From NCBI GenBank assembly GCA_964402955.1, contig CAYOEZ010000091.1:1-17143 (forward strand): 17,143 nt of DNA, in the 5' to 3' direction. The position numbers and the translations under genes are program-made. The DNA comes from CAYOEZ01 sp964402955 (lineage in GTDB: Bacteria > Chloroflexota > DTOL01 > DAOUCN01). Under the pieces are notes generated by a model. It ran no database searches and was not told where the DNA came from. It was given only the letters and a program-made list of their open reading frames with translations. Positions within the stretch are counted from its first letter, which is position 1. Each line of letters starts with the position of its first letter. This document shows, in pieces, positions 5,165-12,434 of the stretch.

Positions 5165-7647
5165 AAACCTTACGTTTGCCCGGTAAGCCTCTCGTCACGA
5201 TAGACGGGACGTCGATCAGTTTAGTTCTTGTTACCATCCTCGCCCTATCTCTGCGCCTCTACCGGCTGGACGGGCAGAGCCTGTGGTACGATGAAGGAAC
5301 CAGCGTCGCCCTGGCGCAGCACAGCATCGCGACCATCATCCACAGCGCAGCGTTGGACATTCATCCCCCGCTCTACTACATCGTACTCCACTACTGGGTG
5401 CGCCTCTTTGGCGTCAGCGAATTCGCAGTGCGCTTGCTTTCGGCGCTGGCGGGCGTGGGCGTCGTCTGGCTCGTCTACCTGATCGGGCGCAGGTTGCAAG
5501 GAAGCACCATCGGGTTGTGGGCAGCATTCTTCGCCGCACTGTCGCCCTTTCTCGTCTACTACTCGCAAGAAGCGCGCATGTACATGCTGGCGACCCTGCT
5601 CGGGGCGCTATCGACCTGGCTCGTTTTGTACATCCCCACGCCGCTGTCACTGGCCATACCGCAAGCAAGTGAATCCCGCAAACGCGCCGCCATCTGGATT
5701 GCCTATGTGGCGGCAACCACCGCTGCACTCTATAGCCACTACTTCGCCGCCACCATCATTCTGGCGCAGGATATGTCCGTTGCTGCGTATCTCGTCGTGC
5801 ACTTGGCCACGCGCGGGCGTGCGGAGAGTTGGAGAAGCATGGCGCGCCGTGACCTGCTGCCGCTGCTCGTCGCTCAGGCGGCTGTCGCGCTGTTCTATGC
5901 CCCCTGGCTGCCGGTCATGGCGGAACAATTCAGCCAGTGGCCGGCCATCAGTGAGTTCTACAACCTGGTGTCGCTCGTAGCCCACCTCTTTCCCATCTTT
6001 AGCCTTGGCCTGGCGAGCGACGCCGCCCGCCTGATGCTGCCCTTGCTCGTCTTTGCTGCAGTTCTTCTGGCGGGCGTGTGGCCCCAGCCGTTCACCTCTA
6101 CGCTGACAGACGAGCGCCCCACCTGGCGCAGCCGGCTCTACTGGCTGCTGCACGTCGAAAACCATCTGTTGCCCTTCTTCTGCTTGGTCGTACCGGTTCT
6201 GGCGATGTTTGCCCTCTCGCTGCGCCGGCCGCTCTACAACCCCAAGTTTCTGCTTGTGGCCGCGCCCGCATTCTGCTTCCTTCTGGCGCGCGGACTGAGC
6301 TCCGTCTATGCGATCGCCAGCACGCTGAAGAAGACCAGTGTGAGATGGCAGATGGTGGGGCCGGCCCTCGCTCTCATCGCCTTTCTTGTCATCGCCGGCA
6401 GCTCGTGGCAGGCACTGCGATCCTACTATCTCGATGCGCGCTATGCGCGTGACGACTATCGCACGGTTGTACAGACGATCCAGGCAGGTGAACGCAGCGG
6501 CGACGCGATCATCCTGCATGCCCCCGGGCAGACCGACATCTTCGGCTACTACTACAAAGGCGTCCTGCCCGTTTACCTCCTGCCGCGCCAGCGCCCACTT
6601 GAGGAAAAGGCCACCCTGGCAGAGCTAGCGGACATCGCTGCCAAACACAGCCGCTTGTGGGTCGTCTACTACGGCGACCAGCAAGCCGACCCAACCCGCG
6701 TGATCGCATCATGGCTGGAAAAAAATACCTTCAAGGCCAGCGATCGCTGGTTCGGCAACGTCCGCCTTGTGCTCTATGCCATACCACAGGCCAGCGCGGG
6801 AGGAATGCAGCCGGTCAACGACAACTTCGGCCCGGCCATCCGGCTGCTCGGCTACCGGCTGGAGACCGCAGCGGCGACTGCCGGCGACATCGTGCCGCTC
6901 ACCCTCTTCTGGCAGACAAGCAGCGCCCTGGCTGAGCGCTACACTGTGTTCGCCCACATTATCGACACTCACAATGCCCTGTGGGGCCAGCACGATAGCG
7001 AGCCAGGCGGCGGACTGCAACCGACGACAACCTGGCGCGTGGGTGAAACCGTGCCGGACAACTATGGCATCCCAGTCTTGCCGGGTACGCCGCCCGGCTC
7101 CTACCAGATCGAGATCGGCATGTACCGGCCCGACAGCGGCCAGCGCCTGCAGATCACCGACAGCAGCGGCGTAGCGCTGGGCGACCGCGTCCTGGTCGGC
7201 CCGCTCGTGATCGCCCGCCCGGCCACACCGCCCGCGCTGGCCACCCTGGGCATGCAGCACACATCGACTGCTATGCTCGGGGGGCTGCGTCTGCTGGGCT
7301 ACAATCTGGGCAAGCTGGGACAGGACGCGGGGGCGACGGAGTTCGCAGGCGGCGATATCCTGCACCTGACCCTGTTCTGGCAGTCGCCGTCACAGCCGAC
7401 CGGCGACCTGATCATATCGGTCCAGGCGCTCGATGGGCGCGGCAAGATAGCGCTCCAGGCCGGCAGCCGTCCTGCTGACGGAGACTATCCGACGAACACA
7501 TGGGTGGCGGCTGAAGTGGTGCGCGACCAACATCGCATACCTCTGAACGGCATGCCAGCGGGGCAATACCGCATCGCGATCGAGGTCAGGGACGTGAGCG
7601 GGCGAATGGTGGGGCAGGCGCAGATCGGGGAGATTCGCATGAAGTAG
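5161..7647 (+). CDS. GT39-type (PMT/ArnT-like) membrane glycosyltransferase with two C-terminal beta domains
   Basis: 828 residues from ATG 5161, which overlaps the preceding stop as ATGA; this is preferred over the GTG at 5110 because of that coupling. Polyprenyl-phosphate-sugar dependent transferases of this family act on the outer face of the membrane. Seen: LWYDEG with the acidic pair D44-E45 in the first extracytoplasmic loop, DIHPPLYY (H68), YSQEARMYML (135 onward), and many hydrophobic segments to about residue 440. After a soluble region come two homologous beta modules, about 548-690 and 705-828. Both carry LLGY, LTLFWQ, a TW...V stretch and a G-Y-[QR]-I-[EA]-I strand. The modules probably sit outside and may bind glycan. 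It is the last gene of the unit; a terminator follows at 7653-7675. Confidence 0.87.
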   Translation: MKTLRLPGKPLVTIDGTSISLVLVTILALSLRLYRLDGQSLWYDEGTSVALAQHSIATIIHSAALDIHPPLYYIVLHYWVRLFGVSEFAVRLLSALAGVGVVWLVYLIGRRLQGSTIGLWAAFFAALSPFLVYYSQEARMYMLATLLGALSTWLVLYIPTPLSLAIPQASESRKRAAIWIAYVAATTAALYSHYFAATIILAQDMSVAAYLVVHLATRGRAESWRSMARRDLLPLLVAQAAVALFYAPWLPVMAEQFSQWPAISEFYNLVSLVAHLFPIFSLGLASDAARLMLPLLVFAAVLLAGVWPQPFTSTLTDERPTWRSRLYWLLHVENHLLPFFCLVVPVLAMFALSLRRPLYNPKFLLVAAPAFCFLLARGLSSVYAIASTLKKTSVRWQMVGPALALIAFLVIAGSSWQALRSYYLDARYARDDYRTVVQTIQAGERSGDAIILHAPGQTDIFGYYYKGVLPVYLLPRQRPLEEKATLAELADIAAKHSRLWVVYYGDQQADPTRVIASWLEKNTFKASDRWFGNVRLVLYAIPQASAGGMQPVNDNFGPAIRLLGYRLETAAATAGDIVPLTLFWQTSSALAERYTVFAHIIDTHNALWGQHDSEPGGGLQPTTTWRVGETVPDNYGIPVLPGTPPGSYQIEIGMYRPDSGQRLQITDSSGVALGDRVLVGPLVIARPATPPALATLGMQHTSTAMLGGLRLLGYNLGKLGQDAGATEFAGGDILHLTLFWQSPSQPTGDLIISVQALDGRGKIALQAGSRPADGDYPTNTWVAAEVVRDQHRIPLNGMPAGQYRIAIEVRDVSGRMVGQAQIGEIRMK

Positions 7648-7652
7648 GCCGG

Positions 7653-7675
7653 GCAGGCTAGCGCTTGCGTTTTTT
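7653..7675 (+). terminator. rho-independent terminator after the GT39 gene
   Basis: GCAGGC (7653-7658) pairs with GCTTGC (7663-7668, one G-T pair) around TAGC, followed by G and six T (7670-7675). It would end the + strand glycan unit and lies inside the 3' end of the convergent AbrB-like gene, whose Lys/Arg-rich tail is encoded by the T-run strand. Confidence 0.65.
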
Positions 7676-7930
7676 CGCCACAATGCGCGAGCGCGCCACG
7701 CGTACGGACATGTGTGGCGCGTCCTCGTGTGCGCCCGTTGCGCCAAATGCTCGCTTGAGCACACCCAACGCACGTTGCGTCGTTGTCGTCTCCCGGCGCA
7801 GAACGATCGATTCGCCGTCAAGCACCAGATCCAGCTCGTCGCCGGCGCGCACGCCCAACCGTTCGCACACCTCAGCCGGCAGCGTAATCTGCCGCCGCTG
7901 GCCTACTCCAACACGTGTAACCAACATCAT
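7658..7930 (-). CDS. AbrB/MazE/SpoVT-type antitoxin-like DNA-binding protein
   Basis: 90 residues. The N-terminal 46 residues form a swapped-hairpin AbrB domain: VGVGQRRQITLPAEVCERLG, then VRAGDELDLVLDGESIVLRR. Proteins of this type dimerise on DNA and usually autoregulate; many are antitoxins encoded just before a PIN-domain (VapC) or MazF toxin. The C-terminal half (about 47-90) is longer than in minimal antitoxins and ends in a basic run, AKKRKR. The start at 7930 (MM) follows a GGATGAGA ribosome binding site. No toxin gene follows it on the - strand: ten bases separate its stop from the convergent GT39 stop. The nearest possible partner is the PIN-like protein on the opposite strand (8301-9587). 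Orphan regulator or divergent antitoxin cannot be decided from sequence. Confidence 0.85.
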   Translation of the reverse strand: MMLVTRVGVGQRRQITLPAEVCERLGVRAGDELDLVLDGESIVLRRETTTTQRALGVLKRAFGATGAHEDAPHMSVRVARSRIVAKKRKR

Positions 7931-8081
7931 ACTGCTCTCATCCTTTCCATGCTTGACACCAAGAATGGTCTTTCATAAGATGAAGACGAAACTCGCGCCC
8001 GCGCGTTGTTGCAATGGTCGATGCTCATAAGTCATTGGACACTGCGCGGTTGGCGTACGATACCTATTCTCTTCTGCATAT

Positions 8082-8089
8082 GCTATAAT
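8082..8089 (+). promoter_or_regulatory. extended -10 promoter of the coiled-coil/PIN-like unit
   Basis: TGCTATAAT matches the TGnTATAAT extended -10 exactly (TATAAT at 8084-8089). No good -35 lies at 16-18 bases, as is usual for extended -10 promoters. The predicted start, near 8096, gives a leader of about 60 bases before GTG 8156. It also excludes the ATG at 8006, which would lie upstream of the transcript. Confidence 0.5.
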
Positions 8090-8155
8090 TGTTGCAGCAA
8101 CGTAACGCGGGACAATAGCCTGGAGGCGTTGCATCAGCACCGTGAGGCAGATCAG

Positions 8156-8338
8156 GTGACAAATGGCGAGTGGGTTGCACGCATCAAGGGACTGGAACAG
8201 CGCCGCGCCGAGTTGCGCGCCCGCCTGCCCAGGCACACGCCGCCCACGGCCATGCTGGTTGAGCTGGACGAGATCGAGGATGAGCTGGCGCGATTGAGCG
8301 ATGGGGATAAACACAGCAACTGGCCGCTACAAGGATAA
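8156..8338 (+). CDS. 60-residue coiled-coil protein of unknown function
   Basis: The GTG at 8156 is chosen over the longer frame from 8006. TGAGG at 8143-8147 lies eight bases upstream, the promoter at 8082-8089 is downstream of 8006, and the extra N-terminal stretch is Cys-rich and not protein-like. The product is helical and strongly charged. RIKGLEQRRAELRARLP and MLVELDEIEDELARLS are two heptad-like segments broken by RHTPPTA, which suggests a helical hairpin or dimeric coiled coil. Small proteins of this look (charged helix, LPRH, second helix) occur in Chloroflexota genomes, to my recollection without a known role. Its end overlaps the next frame if that gene starts at ATG 8301. If the next gene starts at TTG 8343, the stop is four bases before it. 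Confidence 0.6.
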   Translation: MTNGEWVARIKGLEQRRAELRARLPRHTPPTAMLVELDEIEDELARLSDGDKHSNWPLQG

Positions 8339-9587
8339 ACACTTGGGACCGACAACCCTGTTCGATAAGTCATTCATCCAATCACTCTCCCTGGACGAAT
8401 CTGTCTGGTTCGACCACTTCTTCATCACCAATGTCTGCCCACTCTTCTACGTAGAGACACTTGGCGATCTAGCGAAGCATCCACCTAAAGGCCGGACCCA
8501 ACAGGACGAGGTCCGCATCATCGCTGACAAGTTCCCGGTCACGGGCAGCGCACCTTGTCCCCATCATGCTGATCTCAGCTTATTGAATCTCCTCGGTGAC
8601 GAGATTCCCATGAGGGGACAGATCCCCTTGCAGAGTGCGCGTTTGGTGTCTGTGGATGGTGCTCCTCATGTCATCTCGGAAGGTTCCCCGGTAGCTCAAG
8701 CATTCGAACGGTGGCAACGAAGCGATTTCGAGTCTATAGAACGAAGCGTCGCGGCAGCTTGGCGGAATCAACTGTCACAGGTCGACCTCTCGCAATCTCC
8801 TCCATTGTTCAAAAGATGGAAACCCTTTCAACGGCGCTGTGCATCACTTGAGGAAGCCTACGCCGCAGCAAGGGCGTTTGTCTCATCGAGAAAACCTTCA
8901 TACTTGAGGTTGGAGATTTGTCTTAGCTTGTTGCAGATTCCTCAGCGAGCTACCCCTCAGGTTCACGCAAGGTGGGCGAAACTCCGCTATCCTACCATCT
9001 CTCACTTTGCTCCCTATGCTGCGTTCCAGGTCTCAGTCATCATCTTTTATCATATGTCTGTCCAGTCCGGCTTGATCCCGCCACGCCAGCATTGGAGTCT
9101 CATGGACGTAGCCTATTTGTTCTACTTGCCTTTCTGCATGTTGTTTGTGTCCTCCGACAAGTTACACAGAACGATTGCGCCATACTTCCTCCGAGACGAT
9201 CAGCAGTTCGTCTGGGGACCCGACCTGAAGTCATCCCTTCAGGAGCTGAACATCTACTATTCGCAGTATCCTGAGAACGAGAAAGAGCGAGGGCTCAACG
9301 CGTTCGCTCCTACTCCGCCCCAAAAAATCCAGACGTTAGTATCGCAGCTTTGGGATCACCATCTACCTCGGTGGCGGGAAGAAAAGGAAGCAAGCGCTCA
9401 CGACAATGAGCGACCTAAGCTCCAGGATATCAAAGAGAAGATTGAGCGAATGCGACAGTCACCAAGCATCTCACCTAGCCCGGGCGAATTCCACGTCGAC
9501 GATATCAAGGGACTTGTGATACAGCGCCGAGTTCCCAAAAAGAAGGGCGCTTGGTATCTGGTTCCGAAAGACCTTGAGCAAGCATGA
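8301..9587 (+). CDS. uncharacterised large protein with PIN-nuclease-like acidic pattern
   Basis: 428 residues from ATG 8301. An alternative start, TTG 8343, has a better ribosome binding site (AAGGAT, 8331-8336) and gives 414 residues. No family is firmly recognised. Seen: TLFDKSFIQSL (D22), CPLFYVETLGDL (E52, D56), and MDVAYLFYLPF...FVSSDKLHR (D269, D286). A strand-Asp, helix-Glu, Asp-helix, strand-x-Asp order is that of PIN ribonucleases. Here about 210 residues, mostly helical, are inserted between the second and third acids, so the protein is three times the size of VapC. APCPHH (about residues 84-89) and a Lys/Arg-rich C-terminus are further marks. No signal peptide or membrane segment is clear. 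Codon use (many TCA, TCT, CTT, AGA) and lower GC than the neighbours suggest acquisition. It follows the coiled-coil gene and faces away from the AbrB-like gene. The nuclease role is inference. Confidence 0.7.
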   Translation: MGINTATGRYKDKHLGPTTLFDKSFIQSLSLDESVWFDHFFITNVCPLFYVETLGDLAKHPPKGRTQQDEVRIIADKFPVTGSAPCPHHADLSLLNLLGDEIPMRGQIPLQSARLVSVDGAPHVISEGSPVAQAFERWQRSDFESIERSVAAAWRNQLSQVDLSQSPPLFKRWKPFQRRCASLEEAYAAARAFVSSRKPSYLRLEICLSLLQIPQRATPQVHARWAKLRYPTISHFAPYAAFQVSVIIFYHMSVQSGLIPPRQHWSLMDVAYLFYLPFCMLFVSSDKLHRTIAPYFLRDDQQFVWGPDLKSSLQELNIYYSQYPENEKERGLNAFAPTPPQKIQTLVSQLWDHHLPRWREEKEASAHDNERPKLQDIKEKIERMRQSPSISPSPGEFHVDDIKGLVIQRRVPKKKGAWYLVPKDLEQA

Positions 9588-9932
9588 GCGATGCTTCCCC
9601 CTGAGGCGATGGCACTGCATGAAGTTTCTGCATACTAGACTCTGCCAAGCCCAGGGAGACTGCGGGATAGCAGCGCATCTGACGGGGCCAGAAACGGCCC
9701 TCTCGAGACCTTGTAGATGCTATTTCAGCCGAGACCTGTTCCATCTTGCAGTACCTATCATGTGCCCACATTCTCGCTCATTAGTCGATTCGTCAGACCT
9801 TGATTATTGCCTATCGTGAGCGGATCGACTGCTGACAGACGCCGGGCCGATTGTTGGCATTAATCGACCGGCGGAGTGATCTGCTTCCACGAGCACAGAT
9901 CAACCCTTACTGACTGCCAGGAGAGCAATCTT
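9588..9932. other. non-coding spacer
   Basis: 345 bases with no credible gene. It holds one short stem-loop, GGGCC (9686-9690) with GGCCC (9697-9701) over a six-base loop, without a T-run, which may end the upstream unit weakly. No -35/-10 pair with good spacing could be fixed for the next gene. The segment 9876-9932 is in frame with the lamin-tail gene, but is judged to be leader. Confidence 0.5.
9919..9925 (+). promoter_or_regulatory. ribosome binding site deciding the lamin-tail gene start
   Basis: AGGAGAG lies seven bases before GTG 9933 and fits the Shine-Dalgarno consensus. The upstream in-frame GTG at 9876 has no such site. Confidence 0.7.
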
Positions 9933-12236
9933 GTGTCTCCCTGTTGGCGTGGCTCACATCCGGCTATCTTCGCGCCGTTAGTGGTTGGCCTGTTGCTGGT
10001 CGTCACTGCGCATGCGCAGCCGCCGCGCATTGCAGGAGACAACCTGCTCGCCAATCCGGGTTTTGAGAACGGCCTCTCCCAGTGGAGCATCTGCAACGGC
10101 CAGGCTGCGCCGTCCACTGCCCGCTTCCACGAGGGCGGCGCCTCCGTCGAGCTCAGCAAGTCCACAGGCATAGGCGAGGCTGCCGTTTGCCAGACCGTGC
10201 CGGTCACTCCTCTTGCCAGCTACAGCGCCAGCGGCTGGTTCTACCTTGATGCGACAGGTGTGCGAGATGGGAAAATGGTCATTGCCTGGCCTGGTGTGAC
10301 AGGTGCGGAGGTGGTTGCCCTGGCGTCATGCTCTACTCCGGGGGTCTGGTGCGCGAACTCTGTGTCCGTGCAAGCGCCGGCTAATGCCTCCTCTGCTCTC
10401 ATTAAGGTTAGGGTGTATGTCGGAAATGTCAACGCGGTGGCATACGTTGACGACGCCAGTTTTACCGAGACAGCGCCGCCGCCAACGGCGACTGCGACGT
10501 CCTCGCCGACAGACGCCGCCACCACAACAGACACACCAAGCCCAACCATTGCGCCGCCGACCGAGACCCCCACCGCCACCAGCACCGGCACCGCCAGCCC
10601 CACCCTGCCCGCGTCTACCCCAACCGCGACCAGCACCAGCGCCGCCAGCCCTACCCGGCCCGCATCTACCTCCACACCCACCAGCACCAGAACACGTACC
10701 CCAAGCCACGCCAGCACGGTGGCGCCGCCGACACACACCATGACACGCGCCCCGGTGCAGACGCCAACGCGGACGGCATCCTCCACAGCCACGACCATGC
10801 CAGCGCCACCTGCCCGCATCCTCATCAATGAGGTTGAGTACCACCCCCACCGCACCGACCTCGAAGCCTACTACGAGTGGCTGGAGCTTCACAACGCATC
10901 CGGCATCACAGCCACACTATCCGGCTGGACGATCAGCGACAATGTGTCATCGGATAAGATTCCCGACCTCGTCCTCGGCCCGGGCCAGTTCGTCGTTGTC
11001 GCCGCGCGCCGCGCCGGCTTCCTGGAGAACTACCCGGGCTACAGCGCTGCACTCGTCGAGCTCGGCCAAGCAATCGGCAACGGTCTGGCGAATACGGGTG
11101 ACCGGCTCATCCTGCGAGACAGAAGCGGGCAGATCGTTGACGCCCTCTCCTATGGCGCCGACGTCACAGTGTTTTCTCCCGCTGTTCCCACCGTAACCAG
11201 CAAAGGCTCTTCGCTCGAGCGCCGGCCCGCGGGGCAGGACACCGACAGCGCCGGCGACTTCCAGACGCACGACCAGCCATCGCCCGGCCGGGCGTGGCAC
11301 GAGGCAGATCCAACGGCAACGGCGACGGTTACCGCACCGCCCGCGCCGCCAACCGCAAGCAGCACACCCACGGCGACAAACAGCGCGACAGCGACCCCGC
11401 CAGAGACAGCGACGCCATCGCCAACACAAACTGCAACAGACACGGCGACTCCGTCGCAGACAGCAACAGCAGCCGACACAGCGACCCCATCGCCGACAGC
11501 CACAGCAGCAGAGACCATCACGGCAACGCCAACAGGCACGGCCACGCTTTCGCCGATGGAAACGCCGCCTGCTACTCCAGAGCCAACGGCAACGCCAACA
11601 GTGACCGCGCTTGCCATTGCGCCGCCATCAGCGACAAGCAGCGCAAGCCCATCTCCAACGGCAACTGCAACCACAGCGCCGCCGCCAACGGCCACTACCA
11701 CAGCAACAGTGACCGCGACGCACTCGCCAACGTCCACGGCCCGCACGTACACATTGTTTCTGCCGATCCTGGTACGCGAGCCGCCGCCAACTCCCACACA
11801 CAGCGCCACGCCCAATGCGCGCCTAGTCACGATCAACGAGTTTCTACCCAAGCCTGATGCGATAGACTGGAATGGGGACGGCGAGATCGACAGCGGGGAC
11901 GAGTGGGTGGAGTTGTACAACGCCGCGCCGTTGCCCATGGACGTGAGCGGCTGGGCGCTCGACGACGAGGCAGACGCCGGCAGCCCACTCTACTTCCTGC
12001 CCGCGGGCACGGTCATCCCGCCGCACGGCTTTCTGCTGCTCTTCGGCGCGCAGACGGGCATCAATCTGGCCAACACGAAGGATGTGGTGCGCTTGCTCTA
12101 CAGGAACGGGGCGCTGCTCGAGGAATATCGCTACTGGGCAACATGGGCCGATCGCTCATTCAGTAAGACCACAGACGGGGGGCACGAGTGGACCTACTGG
12201 TATCCGCCATCACCCGGCCGCCCCAACCTGCCGTGA
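9933..12236 (+). CDS. secreted protein with CBM-like and two lamin-tail domains on Thr/Pro-rich linkers
   Basis: 767 residues from GTG 9933. That start gives a compact signal peptide (hydrophobic core IFAPLVVGLLLVV, cleavage after AHA, before QPPR); starting at 9876 would add 19 polar residues before it. Order: CBM4/9-like jelly roll about 36-177 (NLLANPGFENGLSQW onward), linker 178-290 of Thr/Pro/Ser/Ala repeats, lamin-tail domain 292-456 (ARILINEVEYH, YEWLELHNASG, LSGWTISD), a second repeat linker 457-604, a short FLPILVR motif (about 608), and lamin-tail domain 630-767 (INEFLPKP, EWVELYNAA, VSGWALDDEAD). The second domain holds DWNGDGEIDSGD, an EF-hand/dockerin-like calcium loop. Lamin-tail proteins are extracellular in bacteria and are thought to bind surfaces or nucleic acid; the role here is not known. 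Linkers of this kind are likely O-glycosylated, which would fit the GT39 gene nearby, but this is inference. Confidence 0.85.
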   Translation: MSPCWRGSHPAIFAPLVVGLLLVVTAHAQPPRIAGDNLLANPGFENGLSQWSICNGQAAPSTARFHEGGASVELSKSTGIGEAAVCQTVPVTPLASYSASGWFYLDATGVRDGKMVIAWPGVTGAEVVALASCSTPGVWCANSVSVQAPANASSALIKVRVYVGNVNAVAYVDDASFTETAPPPTATATSSPTDAATTTDTPSPTIAPPTETPTATSTGTASPTLPASTPTATSTSAASPTRPASTSTPTSTRTRTPSHASTVAPPTHTMTRAPVQTPTRTASSTATTMPAPPARILINEVEYHPHRTDLEAYYEWLELHNASGITATLSGWTISDNVSSDKIPDLVLGPGQFVVVAARRAGFLENYPGYSAALVELGQAIGNGLANTGDRLILRDRSGQIVDALSYGADVTVFSPAVPTVTSKGSSLERRPAGQDTDSAGDFQTHDQPSPGRAWHEADPTATATVTAPPAPPTASSTPTATNSATATPPETATPSPTQTATDTATPSQTATAADTATPSPTATAAETITATPTGTATLSPMETPPATPEPTATPTVTALAIAPPSATSSASPSPTATATTAPPPTATTTATVTATHSPTSTARTYTLFLPILVREPPPTPTHSATPNARLVTINEFLPKPDAIDWNGDGEIDSGDEWVELYNAAPLPMDVSGWALDDEADAGSPLYFLPAGTVIPPHGFLLLFGAQTGINLANTKDVVRLLYRNGALLEEYRYWATWADRSFSKTTDGGHEWTYWYPPSPGRPNLP
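10476..10800 (+). repeat. low-complexity Thr/Pro/Ser/Ala linker-coding repeat 1
   Basis: Degenerate runs of ACC/ACA/GCC/CCC codons encode TPTATSTSAASPTRP-like units. The base bias creates long spurious reading frames on both strands. Such tracts are prone to length change by slippage. Confidence 0.8.
11301..11760 (+). repeat. low-complexity Thr/Pro/Ser/Ala linker-coding repeat 2
   Basis: Recurring ACAGCGAC- and CCAACGGC-type words encode ATPSPTATAAET-like units between the two lamin-tail domains. The tract is longer than the first linker, and the same bias yields a spurious 262-codon antisense frame. Confidence 0.8.
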
Positions 12237-12274
12237 GACTATTCCTATGGCCGGGCGAGTCCTACATCCGGTGA

Positions 12275-12334
12275 CAGCGGCGACGGTAGGGCAGGTTTCC
12301 ATACCTGCCACCATGATAGATACTACGACTTCTT
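12275..12334. repeat. partial repeat unit before the assembly gap
   Basis: Sixty bases identical to the corresponding part of the 99-bp units at 12435 and 12534. They include the hairpin GGCAGGTTTCCATACCTGCC (12290-12309; 7-bp stem). The sequence breaks off at the N run after CTTCTT. Confidence 0.85.
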
Positions 12335-12434
12335 NNNNNNNNNNNNNNNNNNNNNNNNNNNNNNNNNNNNNNNNNNNNNNNNNNNNNNNNNNNNNNNNNN
12401 NNNNNNNNNNNNNNNNNNNNNNNNNNNNNNNNNN
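12335..12434. other. assembly gap (100 N)
   Basis: Exactly 100 N, a conventional placeholder for a gap of unknown size. Both flanks are copies of the same 99-bp unit, so the assembly probably broke on a tandem repeat. Confidence 0.98.

Noticed and set aside
5647..6519. 290-codon antisense frame within the GT39 gene
   Set aside because: Product rich in Gln, Gly, Arg and His, typical of the complement of membrane-protein codons in GC-rich DNA; no motif.
8006..8155. N-terminal extension of the coiled-coil gene from ATG 8006
   Set aside because: It precedes the extended -10 box at 8082-8089, encodes a Cys/Trp-rich non-protein-like stretch and has no ribosome binding site.
9574..9819. 81-codon + strand frame in the spacer
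   Set aside because: No ribosome binding site, Cys/His-rich random composition, no family features.
11150..11938. 262-codon antisense frame with VAVGDGVAV-like repeats
   Set aside because: Exact complement of the Thr/Pro linker repeat and lamin-tail coding strand; repeat bias removes stops.
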